Shown: one piece after another, positions 37,209 to 46,047 of the stretch
Layout: each line of letters starts with the position of its first letter
Position numbering within the stretch: the first letter of the stretch is position 1
Assembly (NCBI RefSeq): GCF_009930815.1
Contig: NZ_CP022222.1
Location: 5,870,501 to 5,934,500 of the forward strand
Length of the DNA: 64,000 bases
Direction: 5' to 3'
Source of the DNA: Bradyrhizobium sp. CCBAU 051011
GTDB taxonomy: Bacteria; Pseudomonadota; Alphaproteobacteria; Rhizobiales; Xanthobacteraceae
Notes under the pieces: generated by a model
What the model was told of the DNA's origin: nothing
Database searches by the model: none
The model's input: the letters and a program-made list of their open reading frames with translations, nothing else
Translations under genes and position numbers: made by a program

Positions 37209-38516
37209 ATGGCAGGGTTCTGGGGCAAGAAGGAAGACGGGAAAGAGCTGGCGGTCTCGCCCGACTTCCAGCGCGCATTGACGCAGGAAGTGATGGCGAC
37301 CGAGCTGCTCCGGATCAAGGCGCTGATTGCGACGACCGTCCTGCTGTCCGCCATTCTCTGGACCGTCTATTTGTTCGCGCCCGAGAAGGTGAGTCAGGTC
37401 TGGCACGGCAATCTCAAGCCGCACTATCTCTATTCGGTGATGGTGCCGTTCATCCTGTTCGAGCTGTGGGTGCATGGGGCGATCACCCGGCATATGCGCG
37501 AGGGCCGCGACCTGCCTCTGTTCAGGCGCTATCTCGGCGCGCTGATCGAGACCTCGATGCCGACGGTTGCGCTGGCCCTGCACATTAACAGCATGGGGTC
37601 GGTGGCCGCACTCGGTTTCGTGGTCCCAATGACCTATTTCATCTTCATCATCCTCTCCACGCTACGGCTGGATTTCTGGCTTTCAACTTTCACCGGCTTC
37701 GTCGCGGCGGCGCAGCTGCTTGCGATGGCGCTGTTCTATCATCCGGACCCCGGCCAGGAGCCAAACGTCTTCTATCATGCTGCGCGTAGCCTGATCCTCC
37801 TGATCGGCGGCGTGCTCGCCGGCGCGGTCGGGCATCAGTTGCGGCGGCAATTCGAAAAGAGCATCAGGGCCGCCACAGCACGCGACCGCATCACCAACCT
37901 GTTCGGCCAGCACGTCTCGCCGCAGGTGGTGGAACGCCTGATGGCGGAAGGTACGCGAACCGACAGCGACATCCGCCGCGTTGCCGTCATGTTCGTCGAT
38001 TTTCGCAGCTTCACCGCAGGCGCGCGCACACGCACGCCGCAGGAAGTGGTTGATAGGCTCGACGGCGCGTTCGCGGTGCTGGTGGAGATCCTCGATCGCC
38101 ACGGCGGCATCGTGAACAAGTTTCTGGGCGACGGATTTCTGGCGCTGTTCGGCGCGCCGCTGGAAGCGCCGGACCCGGCGCACCGGGCGGTCGCCGCGGC
38201 GCGCGAGATGCTTGAGGCCAACGAACGCGCCAATGAGGGGGCGTCCTGGCCGCTGCGCATCGGCATTGGCATTCACCTCGGCGAAGTGGTCGCCGGCAAT
38301 ATCGGCTCGCCGCGGCGCAAGGAATACACCGTGATCGGCGACACCGTGAACTTCGCCTCAAGATTGGAGGCGCTCAACAAGGATTTCAATTCGCAATTCT
38401 TGATCTCCGAAGCTGTTCGCGACGCGCTCGGCGAAGCCTGCGGCGATGCCATCTCGCTCGGCGAGGTCGAGGTCAGGGGCTATGAGCGGCCGATGGCCGT
38501 GTGGCGGTTGGGATAG
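37209..38516 (+). CDS. Membrane-bound class III adenylate/guanylate cyclase
   Basis: A 435-residue protein making cyclic nucleotide. About six helices occupy residues 35-215, then a class III cyclase domain. Its metal-binding aspartates are in AVMFVDFRSFT and KFLGDGFLALFG, with the transition-state region GDTVNFASRLEALNK. AGGTAAGG precedes the ATG at 37209; a TTG at 37170 is an alternative. ATP is the likely substrate but GTP is not excluded. Confidence 0.9.
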   Translation: MAGFWGKKEDGKELAVSPDFQRALTQEVMATELLRIKALIATTVLLSAILWTVYLFAPEKVSQVWHGNLKPHYLYSVMVPFILFELWVHGAITRHMREGRDLPLFRRYLGALIETSMPTVALALHINSMGSVAALGFVVPMTYFIFIILSTLRLDFWLSTFTGFVAAAQLLAMALFYHPDPGQEPNVFYHAARSLILLIGGVLAGAVGHQLRRQFEKSIRAATARDRITNLFGQHVSPQVVERLMAEGTRTDSDIRRVAVMFVDFRSFTAGARTRTPQEVVDRLDGAFAVLVEILDRHGGIVNKFLGDGFLALFGAPLEAPDPAHRAVAAAREMLEANERANEGASWPLRIGIGIHLGEVVAGNIGSPRRKEYTVIGDTVNFASRLEALNKDFNSQFLISEAVRDALGEACGDAISLGEVEVRGYERPMAVWRLG

Positions 38517-38528
38517 GGGAGTATCGAC

Positions 38529-39443
38529 ATGCAGCGGCGTTACATCACTGTGGACGTTTTCACCGATCGCGCCTTCGGCGGCAATCCGCTCGCCGTGGTG
38601 CTCGACGCCGGCGGGCTGTCGACCGAACAGATGCAGGCGGTCGCGACCGAGTTCAACTATTCGGAAACGACCTTCGTGCTGCCGCCGGCCGATCGCGCAC
38701 ACGACGCGCAAGTTCGCATCTTCACCGTGAATCGGGAGATACCGTTCGCCGGTCATCCCAACGTCGGCACCGCCTTCGTGCTGGCGACGCTGGCGGACAA
38801 GCCGCCGGCGCGGCTGTTGTTCGAGGAAAAGGCCGGCCTCGTGCCGGTTGAGGTCGTGACCGAACAGGGCAAGGTCGTGAACACCGAATTCACCGCGCCG
38901 CAGCCGTTGAAGCGGATGTCGCATGTCAGCGCCGAGCAGGCTGCGGCTCTGCTTACATTGTCGGCGAGCGATGTGAGAACTGACCGGCATCCGCCGCAGG
39001 TAATCTCGGTGGGGCTGTCGTTCGTCGCGGTTGAACTCGCCTCGCGCGAGGCGCTGCGACGGGCAAGACCCGATGCGCCGGCGTTCGCCAAGACCTTTCC
39101 GTGCGACGGCAGCGATGCGGTCTATCTCTACACCCGCGACGTGCCATCAGGCGAAAAGCCGTGCGACTTGCAGGCGAGGATGTTCCATCCCGGCGCCAGC
39201 GGGCTGTCCGAAGATCCGGCAACCGGCGGCGCGACGGCGGCGGCCGCAGCGCTGCTCGCCGATCTCGACGACATGAGGGATGGCGAGCTGAAATTACGGA
39301 TCGGGCAGGGCGTCGACATGGGCCGGCCGAGCCTCTTGCTCACGCGCGTCCGTAAACAGAGTGGCAAGGTCGCCTCCATTCATGTCGGCGGCAGTAGCGT
39401 GAAGATGATGGAAGGAACCTTTCAGCTGGCGGGAGAAGGGTGA
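38529..39443 (+). CDS. PhzF-family isomerase/epimerase
   Basis: A 304-residue PhzF-fold protein. The catalytic Glu46 lies in FNYSETTFV, and the family motifs FTDRAFGGNPLAVV near the N-terminus and DPATGGATAAAAAL near 230 are present. GGGGAG precedes the ATG, 12 nt after the cyclase stop. The physiological substrate of most such proteins is unknown; phenazine production is not implied. Confidence 0.9.
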   Translation: MQRRYITVDVFTDRAFGGNPLAVVLDAGGLSTEQMQAVATEFNYSETTFVLPPADRAHDAQVRIFTVNREIPFAGHPNVGTAFVLATLADKPPARLLFEEKAGLVPVEVVTEQGKVVNTEFTAPQPLKRMSHVSAEQAAALLTLSASDVRTDRHPPQVISVGLSFVAVELASREALRRARPDAPAFAKTFPCDGSDAVYLYTRDVPSGEKPCDLQARMFHPGASGLSEDPATGGATAAAAALLADLDDMRDGELKLRIGQGVDMGRPSLLLTRVRKQSGKVASIHVGGSSVKMMEGTFQLAGEG

Positions 39444-39461
39444 GTGAAACTATCGCCGCAT

Positions 39462-39546
39462 CGTCATTGCGAGCGAAGCGAAGCAATCCATCGCGCGGCA
39501 TATAGAAAGGATGGATTGCTTCGTCGCTTCGCTCCTCGCAATGACG
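39462..39546. repeat. Dispersed palindromic repeat, family C, copy 3
   Basis: CGTCATTGCGAGCGAAGCG...GCTCCTCGCAATGACG, closely matching the copies at 37069 and 52672. It sits between convergent genes. Confidence 0.9.
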
Positions 39547-39547
39547 A

Positions 39548-40012
39548 TCAAACCTGCGGCGCGACGAGATTCTCCACCTTCACGCCGTCGCGATCCTCGA
39601 TGATCTCGGCGATCCATTGCCGGTGACAATGCGTATGATCTCGCTCGTAGCAGAGAATGCAGATCGGACCTGACTTCTTCACCAGCGCCGACAACTCGTC
39701 GAGCTCCTCCTTCGCCTGAGCCGTCTTCAGATGCGCCGAATAGATCCTGTGCAAGAGACCGAACTTGCCGCTGCGCGCCGCCTCGCGGCCGGACTTCGGC
39801 GTGCCCAGCCCCTTCAGGTGCAGATAGGAAATGCCGCGCTCGTCGAGGCCGGCCGCGAGCTGATTCTTGGAAAAGCCCGGCCGGCGCGACGCCGCCACTG
39901 CGCGTACATCGACCAGAAGCTTGACGCCGGCGGCTTCCAGCTCGTCGAGTACCGCCTTCGCCGGCGTCTGCTCATAACCGATGGTGAAGAGGCGCTTGGT
40001 CTTGCGGGCCAT
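39548..40012 (-). CDS. DUF488 family protein
   Basis: A 154-residue protein. N-terminal TIGYEQTPAKAVLDEL and VDVRAVAASRRPGFSK, and C-terminal CYERDHTHCHR, are the DUF488 hallmarks; the Cys/His cluster suggests metal binding. The ATG at 40012 matches family length, though the frame is open upstream. The 3-prime end abuts the repeat. Function not established. Confidence 0.88.
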   Translation of the reverse strand: MARKTKRLFTIGYEQTPAKAVLDELEAAGVKLLVDVRAVAASRRPGFSKNQLAAGLDERGISYLHLKGLGTPKSGREAARSGKFGLLHRIYSAHLKTAQAKEELDELSALVKKSGPICILCYERDHTHCHRQWIAEIIEDRDGVKVENLVAPQV

Positions 40013-40152
40013 ATCGATCCAGACATTATGTCGCTGGCACAAGGCTACGGTACTGGCCGTTCGATGGCTACATCCGCGTTGCCGACAGGGACGGCATACC
40101 ACATAGTTGCGGCAAAGAGCCAGTCGCTGGCCGTTGCCACAGGGGGAATGCA

Positions 40153-41124
40153 ATGAACCGAATTTGCTGCTCGTTGACGTGGATGCTCGCATGCCTCGTG
40201 TTGGGTATTGCCGCAGCGCACGCACAGGGCGGCTACCCCGATCGTGCGGTGAAGATCATCGTCCCGATCGGTCCCGGCGGCAGCTACGATCTGGTCGGAC
40301 GGCAGCTGGCGGACGCGCTGTCGAAGCGGATGGGGCAGGCCTTCGTTGTCGAGAACAAGCCGGGCGCCGGCACGGTTGTTGGCACGCAGGCGGCAAGCCA
40401 GAGCGAGGCGGATGGCTACACGCTGGTGGTCGGCGGGCTCTCCAACATGGCCTTCAATTCGGCGCTGTATTCCAAGCTCGCCTACGATCCGCGCAAGGAT
40501 TTCGTGCCGGTCGCGCTGATCTACAAGTTCGGCTACGTCATGGTCGGCCGCAAGGATCTGCCGCATGGCAAGCTGGCTGACATCGTCGCGGCCGCAAAGG
40601 CCAACCCGGGCTCGATCTCGGTGGCGACCGCCGGCGTCGGCACCGGCCAGCATCTCGTGGCCGCCGCCTTCATGAAAGCCGCGGGCGTGAAATTTCAGGA
40701 AATACCCTACAAGGGGTCGCCGCCGGCCTTCACCGATCTGCTGGCGGGCCGCATCGACCTGTTTTTCGATTCGAACGCTGCCGGGCTCCCTTACGTTCAG
40801 TCGGGCCAGGCGAAAGGCATTGCGCTGCTGTCGTCGAAGCGCAGCCCGCTCGCGCCCGATGTGCCGACGATGTCGGAAGCCGGCGTATCCGGCCTCGATG
40901 TCGATTCCTGGCTCGGGATCTTCGCGCCCGCCAAGACGCCGCCGGAGGTGATCGCAAAGCTGCGCCGGGAAATCCGCGCCTCGCTGCCCGAACTCAAGGA
41001 CCGCTTCGAGAAGAGCGGCGGTGAGGTGTGGGATCTGCCGGACGATAAGGTCGACGCCTTCGTCGCCTCCGAATACGAGAGCTGGACCAAGCTGATCCGC
41101 GAGGCCGGCATCAAGCTCGATTGA
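40153..41124 (+). CDS. Tripartite tricarboxylate transporter (Bug/TctC) substrate-binding protein
   Basis: A 323-residue periplasmic protein with a Sec signal ending near AAHAQG. Family motifs are YPDRAVKIIVPIGPGGSYD, FVVENKPGAGTVVGTQ and the C-terminal YESWTKLIREAGIKLD. GGGGGAA precedes the ATG. It is a second Bug-type protein in the window with no membrane partners alongside. Confidence 0.9.
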   Translation: MNRICCSLTWMLACLVLGIAAAHAQGGYPDRAVKIIVPIGPGGSYDLVGRQLADALSKRMGQAFVVENKPGAGTVVGTQAASQSEADGYTLVVGGLSNMAFNSALYSKLAYDPRKDFVPVALIYKFGYVMVGRKDLPHGKLADIVAAAKANPGSISVATAGVGTGQHLVAAAFMKAAGVKFQEIPYKGSPPAFTDLLAGRIDLFFDSNAAGLPYVQSGQAKGIALLSSKRSPLAPDVPTMSEAGVSGLDVDSWLGIFAPAKTPPEVIAKLRREIRASLPELKDRFEKSGGEVWDLPDDKVDAFVASEYESWTKLIREAGIKLD

Positions 41125-41131
41125 CGCCGGA

Positions 41132-41959
41132 TTACTTCACCCGCTCGATCAATTCCATCGCACCCGCCGGCGCGCGCACCTTGCCCTCGTGGATCACATA
41201 GGCAAATACGTCGCGCGGCGCCTTCGCAGGCTTGGCGGTCTTGTCGACCCGCGGCAGATCGTCCGGCTCGCCACCGGCGGCCCAGGCCTGGAAGCGCTTG
41301 GCCCAGGCGTCGAGCTGCTTCGGCGGGTAACACGTCTTGAGCTCGTCATTGCCCTTCTGCAGCCGCGCATAAACGAAGTCGCTGACCACATCGGCAATCG
41401 CGGGATATTTGCCGTGCTCGGCGAACACCACCGGCGTTTCGAACTCGCGCAGCAAGGCAACGAACTCCGGCACGCAGAAACTGTCATGCCGCACCTCGAC
41501 CACGTGACGGAGCGCGCGGCCGTCGAGCTTACGCGGCAAGAGCTCGAGGAATTTGCCGAAATCGGCGCTATCGAATTTTTTGGTCGGCGCGAACTGCCAG
41601 AGCACCGGGCCGAGCCGGTCGCCAAGCTCCATCACACCGGAATCGTAGAAGCGCTTCACGGAATCGCCGGCCTCCGCCAGCACACGGCGGTTGGTCGCGA
41701 AGCGCGGTCCCTTCAATGAGAACACGAAACCATCAGGCACTTCACGCGCCCATTTGCGAAAACTCTCCGGCTTCTGCGAGCCGTAATAGGTGCCGTTGAT
41801 CTCGATCGAGGTCAGTTTCGACGCGGCATAGGACAGCTCCTTCGCCTGCGCGAGTTTCTCGGGATAAAAGACCCCGCGCCACGGCTCAAAGGTCCAGCCG
41901 CCGATGCCGATATAGATGCTGCCGCTGTTTTTCGCGGTCGATTTGGAAGCCTTGCTCAC
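41132..41959 (-). CDS. DUF72 family protein
   Basis: A 275-residue TIM-barrel DUF72 protein. Features are IGIGGWTFEPWRGVFYPEKL, SIEINGTYYG, FSLKGPRF and VEVRHDSF. The start is a GTG without a strong ribosome binding site, after which a Ser/Lys-rich tail of about ten residues precedes the barrel. Function is unknown for the family. Confidence 0.88.
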   Translation of the reverse strand: MSKASKSTAKNSGSIYIGIGGWTFEPWRGVFYPEKLAQAKELSYAASKLTSIEINGTYYGSQKPESFRKWAREVPDGFVFSLKGPRFATNRRVLAEAGDSVKRFYDSGVMELGDRLGPVLWQFAPTKKFDSADFGKFLELLPRKLDGRALRHVVEVRHDSFCVPEFVALLREFETPVVFAEHGKYPAIADVVSDFVYARLQKGNDELKTCYPPKQLDAWAKRFQAWAAGGEPDDLPRVDKTAKPAKAPRDVFAYVIHEGKVRAPAGAMELIERVK

Positions 41960-42046
41960 GGGAAGACTCTTCGGAAGAGGGGCGGGATGTGGCCGATGTT
42001 AGCCACATCGGCTTCCATTGGCCAGTTTCCAAGCGAAATCATACGA

Positions 42047-42074
42047 AAAAGGCTCCGGAGCCCCGGAGCCTTTT
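42047..42074 (-). terminator. Terminator of the Pro-rich phasin gene
   Basis: AAAAGGCTCCGG and CCGGAGCCTTTT flank an AGCC loop, a bidirectional-looking intrinsic terminator between convergent ends of the phasin gene and whatever follows. Confidence 0.85.
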
Positions 42075-42110
42075 GCATCCCATTTGCCAAGCAGATTCGC
42101 CGGATGCCCG

Positions 42111-42737
42111 TTACGACTTGCCGCGTGTTTCCGGCGCCTTGCCCACCAGGCCCTGAAATGGCTGGAAGGTCTGCTTGGCGAGCTTGCTGTGAAGTTCGCA
42201 GATCTTCTGCGACTCGGCCACGGAGTTCTCGTAAGCCCGCTTCACAAATTCGCTTTGAACCGTCATCGCCTTGTCAAGCGAGCGAACGCTGCTGAGCTGT
42301 TCGACAAAGGATCCGAATTCCTCGAGCGATTTCCGTGTGTAGTCGCGATAGGCGTTGGCGATGGTCTGCAGGCTCACCGGCGCGGGCTCCGCCGCCGACT
42401 CGACCGGTGCGGGCTGAACCGGCGCGGACTCGACTGGTGCAGGCTCGATCGACGCGACCTCGGCCGGCGCGGGCTCGACCGGCGAGGGTGCCGGCTGCAG
42501 CTCAGGCGACGCGGCGACGGCTTCGACCGGGGTGTCGACAGCCGGCTGATCCAGCTTCGGGCTCTCCACGTGAGCGGGCTCCGGCTGCAGCTGACGATCC
42601 TGATCCGGGCTTTGCAACTCAACCGGCGCCGGACTCACGGTCGGGCTCTCTTGAGGCGCAGCTTTCTTGCCCCGCTCTCCCTTCCGGTTGCGCCGTCCGG
42701 ATTTCCCGGCCGGTTTGCCCTGATCTGTATTCGACAT
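42111..42737 (-). CDS. Phasin-domain protein with a proline-rich N-terminal half
   Basis: A 208-residue protein in two parts. Residues 1-30 are basic; 30-125 are a low-complexity Pro/Ala/Glu region with repeated PAPVE units. Residues about 126-200 are a helical phasin domain (SLQTIANAYRDYTRKSLEEF, LDKAMTVQSEFVKRAYEN). Phasins coat polyhydroxyalkanoate granules, so this may be a granule-associated protein with a flexible linker. A clear terminator follows. Confidence 0.82.
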   Translation of the reverse strand: MSNTDQGKPAGKSGRRNRKGERGKKAAPQESPTVSPAPVELQSPDQDRQLQPEPAHVESPKLDQPAVDTPVEAVAASPELQPAPSPVEPAPAEVASIEPAPVESAPVQPAPVESAAEPAPVSLQTIANAYRDYTRKSLEEFGSFVEQLSSVRSLDKAMTVQSEFVKRAYENSVAESQKICELHSKLAKQTFQPFQGLVGKAPETRGKS

Positions 42738-42950
42738 CTTCTTCCCCTATTCCTGTCAAATCAAAGGTCGAGACTCTGCCATGTTTGCGATCTAATAGCG
42801 GTTCTTGCTTGTCAGTTACACGGCACTGGCGTGGTGAGATTTTGAAGGATGGCGCCGACGACCGGTTTAGCTAGCGGCGACGCTGCCGACTATTCCTCAA
42901 TACGCTTGTTCCGTGATATCTGTTCCCGATTAGCTGAGGGGTAGCTGAGT

Positions 42951-43151
42951 ATGAATTCGCAGTCAGTCGCGGGTCTTTTGGGAGCCATCGTCGCCTCGAT
43001 CGTGATGGTGGTTGCGGTTGCCTATGGGCCGATCGGCCAGTTCGGAAAGCCCGTCAAGCAGCCGGCCAGTCTCCAGCAACCGGTACCGGTGCAATCGGTT
43101 CCTGTGGCGCCAGCCCCGCGCGGGCCGGTGATTCGGGAAGTGCCGAATTAG
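42951..43151 (+). CDS. Small membrane-anchored proline-rich protein
   Basis: A 66-residue protein: one hydrophobic helix (about residues 7-27, LLGAIVASIVMVVAVAYG) and a Pro/Val/Gln-rich tail (QQPVPVQSVPVAPAPRGPV). GAGGGG lies upstream at a loose distance. I do not recognise a family; it looks like an inner-membrane anchor with a periplasmic tail. Confidence 0.6.
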   Translation: MNSQSVAGLLGAIVASIVMVVAVAYGPIGQFGKPVKQPASLQQPVPVQSVPVAPAPRGPVIREVPN

Positions 43152-43172
43152 GTGAGGCGGCATCCCCCTTGC

Positions 43173-43191
43173 GGAACGCCGCCGGCGTTCC
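43173..43191 (+). terminator. Hairpin after the small membrane protein gene
   Basis: GGAACGCC-GCC-GGCGTTCC is a perfect 8-bp stem without a T-run. Confidence 0.45.
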
Positions 43192-43400
43192 CATATGCCA
43201 TCCAACGGCGACGTTGACGCTTCAAAGCTCCGGCGCTGGGACGACCATGAATAGTTTGGCTGCGCCGGATGTACGCGCGCCCTCTGTTCGTGGTCGTTGG
43301 CATTTTAGGCGCCTTCTTAAGACCGTTTTCCCCTATTGATTAGCTGTTCCGGAACCCACGCCTTGGCATGTCGGGCGGCTGCGGATATACGCTGGCGGCC

Positions 43401-44531
43401 ATGAATCAAGCCATCAAACCGAGCCCCGAAGCCCCGTCGCAGGCCGGTTTGCCTGAGCTTTCGGTCGTTGTTCCGACCTTCAACGAGCGCGACAATGTCA
43501 CCGTGCTGTACCGGCGGCTGGAAGCCACGCTGGCCGGCATTGCCTGGGAAGTGGTCTTTGTCGACGACAATTCCCCTGATGGGACCTGGGAAGTGGTGCG
43601 GGGGCTGGCGCGGAAGGATTCCCGCGTGCGCTGCATCCGCCGGATCGGGCGGCGCGGACTGTCGGGGGCCTGCATCGAGGGTATTTTGGCCTCGAGCGCG
43701 CCCTATGCGGCGGTGATCGATGCCGATTTGCAGCACGATGAAACGCAACTGCCGAAGATGGTTGCGCTGCTGCGGAGCGGCGAGGCGGAACTAGTGGTCG
43801 GCAGCCGCTATATCGAGGGCGGCAGCGCCGATAGTTTCAACAAGCAGCGGGCAGGGGCCAGCCAGCTTGCGACCGAGGTCGCCAAGCGCACGCTGAAGGT
43901 CGAAGTTGCCGATCCCATGAGCGGCTTCTTCATGATCCGCCGCGACCGTTTCGAACAACTGGCGCCGCAGCTCTCGACCCAGGGCTTCAAGATCCTGCTC
44001 GACATCATCGCGACCGCGCAAGGCAAGCTGCGCACGATCGAAATTCCCTATACCTTCGGTTCGCGCCAGCACGGCGAGAGCAAGCTCGATTCCATGGTGG
44101 CGCTGGACTTTCTCGGTCTGGTGCTGGCGAAGCTGACCCATGACGTGGTGTCGCTGCGCTTCATCCTGTTCGCGATGGTCGGAGGCACTGGCCTTATCGT
44201 GCATCTGGCGGCGCTGTTTATCGCGCATGAGATCTTCAGGGAACCGTTTGCGGAGGCGCAGGCCGCCGGCGCGCTGGTCGCCATGACCAGCAATTTCATC
44301 CTGAACAACTTCCTCACCTATCGCGACCAGCGGTTGAAGGGATTTGCCATCCTGCGCGGCCTGTTGCTGTTCTATCTGGTTTGCGGCGTCGGACTGCTCG
44401 CCAACGTCGGCGTCGCGTTCGCGGTCTTCGACCAGGAACCGATCTGGTGGCTTGCGGGGCTTGCCGGCGCGCTGATGGGCGTGGTCTGGAATTACGCCAT
44501 GTCCGGACTGTTCGTCTGGCGCAAGCGATGA
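43401..44531 (+). CDS. GT2 glycosyltransferase fused to GtrA-like membrane domain
   Basis: A 376-residue fusion. Residues about 20-240 form a GT2 domain of the polyprenol-phosphate mannose/glucose synthase type (VVPTFNERDNV, FVDDNSPDGT, VIDADLQHD). Residues about 245-376 are a four-helix GtrA domain, which moves the lipid-linked sugar across the membrane. ATG at 43401 was chosen over 43368. The GT39 gene eight bases after it is the likely user of the lipid-linked sugar. Confidence 0.9.
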   Translation: MNQAIKPSPEAPSQAGLPELSVVVPTFNERDNVTVLYRRLEATLAGIAWEVVFVDDNSPDGTWEVVRGLARKDSRVRCIRRIGRRGLSGACIEGILASSAPYAAVIDADLQHDETQLPKMVALLRSGEAELVVGSRYIEGGSADSFNKQRAGASQLATEVAKRTLKVEVADPMSGFFMIRRDRFEQLAPQLSTQGFKILLDIIATAQGKLRTIEIPYTFGSRQHGESKLDSMVALDFLGLVLAKLTHDVVSLRFILFAMVGGTGLIVHLAALFIAHEIFREPFAEAQAAGALVAMTSNFILNNFLTYRDQRLKGFAILRGLLLFYLVCGVGLLANVGVAFAVFDQEPIWWLAGLAGALMGVVWNYAMSGLFVWRKR

Positions 44532-44538
44532 TCGGAAA

Positions 44539-46038
44539 ATGAGTCCCATCGAGGCGCGGGTTGCCCTCAACACGAGTCTGGCGATCCTGGCGCTGGTGGC
44601 ATTGCGCCTGATCGCGGCGGCGTTCACGCCGATCACCTTCGACGAAGCCTATTACTGGATGTGGTCGAAGCATCTGGCCGGCGGCTACTACGATCATCCG
44701 CCGATGGCCGCCGTGGTGATTCGGCTCGGCACCCTGATCGCAGGCGATACCGAGTTCGGCGTGCGGCTGGTCTCGATCCTGCTGGCACTGCCGATGAGCT
44801 GGGCGACCTACCACGCCGCCGCGATCCTGTTCGGCAGCCGGCGCGTCGCCGCCTCGTCGGCGATCCTTCTCAACATCACGCTGATGGCCGCGGTCGGCAC
44901 CATGATCGTCACGCCGGACGCGCCGCTGCTGGTGGCGTCCAGCCTCCTGCTGTTTGCGCTCGCCAAGGTGTTGCAGACCGGCCGTGGCGTGTGGTGGCTG
45001 GCGGTCGGCGCCGCCGCCGGTTGTGCGCTGCTGTCGAAATACACCGCGCTGTTCTTCGGACCGGCGATCCTGATCTGGCTGATCGCCGTTCCCAAGCTGC
45101 GGCACTGGCTGATCTCGCCTTGGCTTTATCTCGGCGGGCTCGTGGCGCTCCTGCTGTTTGCGCCCGTCATTCTCTGGAACGCCGAGCACCACTGGGTGTC
45201 CTTCATCAAGCAGATGGGGCGGGCGAGAATCGAGGATTTCCGCCCGGCCTACATCGCCGAACTGATCCCGACACAAATCGCGTTTGCGACGCCACTGGTG
45301 TGGATGCTCGGCGCGATGGGGCTCTACGCGCTTCTCCGCCGTCGGGCCGGCGCGCTGCCGGCGCGTGCGCTGATCAATACGATGTTCTGGATCATCGTTG
45401 CCTATTTCGTCTGGCATTCGCTGCATGCGCGCGTCGAGGCCAACTGGTTTGCGCCGGTCTATCCGGCATTTGCCGTCGCCGCGGCGGTCGCGGCGCACCT
45501 GGTCGAATGGCAGCCGCGCTGGCAGCGGCTGGTCGATTTCTGCCGGCGCTGGGCGGTGCCGGGCGGCGTCCTGATGTTCGTGCTCTTGGTCGTGCAGGCC
45601 GACACCGGCATGCTGTCGGGCTATCGCCGCGATGCCACCGTGCGCAGCGTCGGCATCGGCTGGCGCGAGACGGCCGATGCCATCGAGGCCGTGAGGGCGC
45701 GGACGGGGGCGACATGCGTGCTGGCGTCGGATTACGGCACCACCGGCTGGCTCGCCTTCCATCTGCCAAAGGACACTTGCGTCGCGCAGCAGAACCAGCG
45801 CATCCGCTGGGTCAACATGCCCGAGCCCGATGCGGCGCAACTCGCCGGTCCGCTGCTCTATGTCCGTGAGATCTGGCCCGGGGATCCTCCGTTAACGGAC
45901 ACGTTCGCCAGCGTCGAGAAGGTCGGCGAGGTCGAGCGCAAGCGGGGTCCGCTTCTGATCGAAACCTATGCGCTGCATCTCCTGCGCGCGCCGAAGCGCG
46001 AGGTATTCGACCGCACGCCGCCGCCGGAATTGCAATAG
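44539..46038 (+). CDS. GT39-family membrane glycosyltransferase (ArnT/PMT-like)
   Basis: A 499-residue membrane protein with about eleven helices. The first periplasmic loop carries FDEAYYWMWSKHLAGGYYDH, where the Asp-Glu pair is the catalytic site of this superfamily, which uses polyprenyl-phosphate sugars. It follows the GT2-GtrA gene by seven bases. The acceptor could be lipid A, a protein or another glycan. Confidence 0.9.
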   Translation: MSPIEARVALNTSLAILALVALRLIAAAFTPITFDEAYYWMWSKHLAGGYYDHPPMAAVVIRLGTLIAGDTEFGVRLVSILLALPMSWATYHAAAILFGSRRVAASSAILLNITLMAAVGTMIVTPDAPLLVASSLLLFALAKVLQTGRGVWWLAVGAAAGCALLSKYTALFFGPAILIWLIAVPKLRHWLISPWLYLGGLVALLLFAPVILWNAEHHWVSFIKQMGRARIEDFRPAYIAELIPTQIAFATPLVWMLGAMGLYALLRRRAGALPARALINTMFWIIVAYFVWHSLHARVEANWFAPVYPAFAVAAAVAAHLVEWQPRWQRLVDFCRRWAVPGGVLMFVLLVVQADTGMLSGYRRDATVRSVGIGWRETADAIEAVRARTGATCVLASDYGTTGWLAFHLPKDTCVAQQNQRIRWVNMPEPDAAQLAGPLLYVREIWPGDPPLTDTFASVEKVGEVERKRGPLLIETYALHLLRAPKREVFDRTPPPELQ

Positions 46039-46047
46039 CGGCCCGGC

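Noticed and set aside
44314..45840. A 508-codon minus-strand frame opposite the GT39 gene
   Set aside because: Arg/His-rich antisense composition; the plus strand is a clear membrane transferase.
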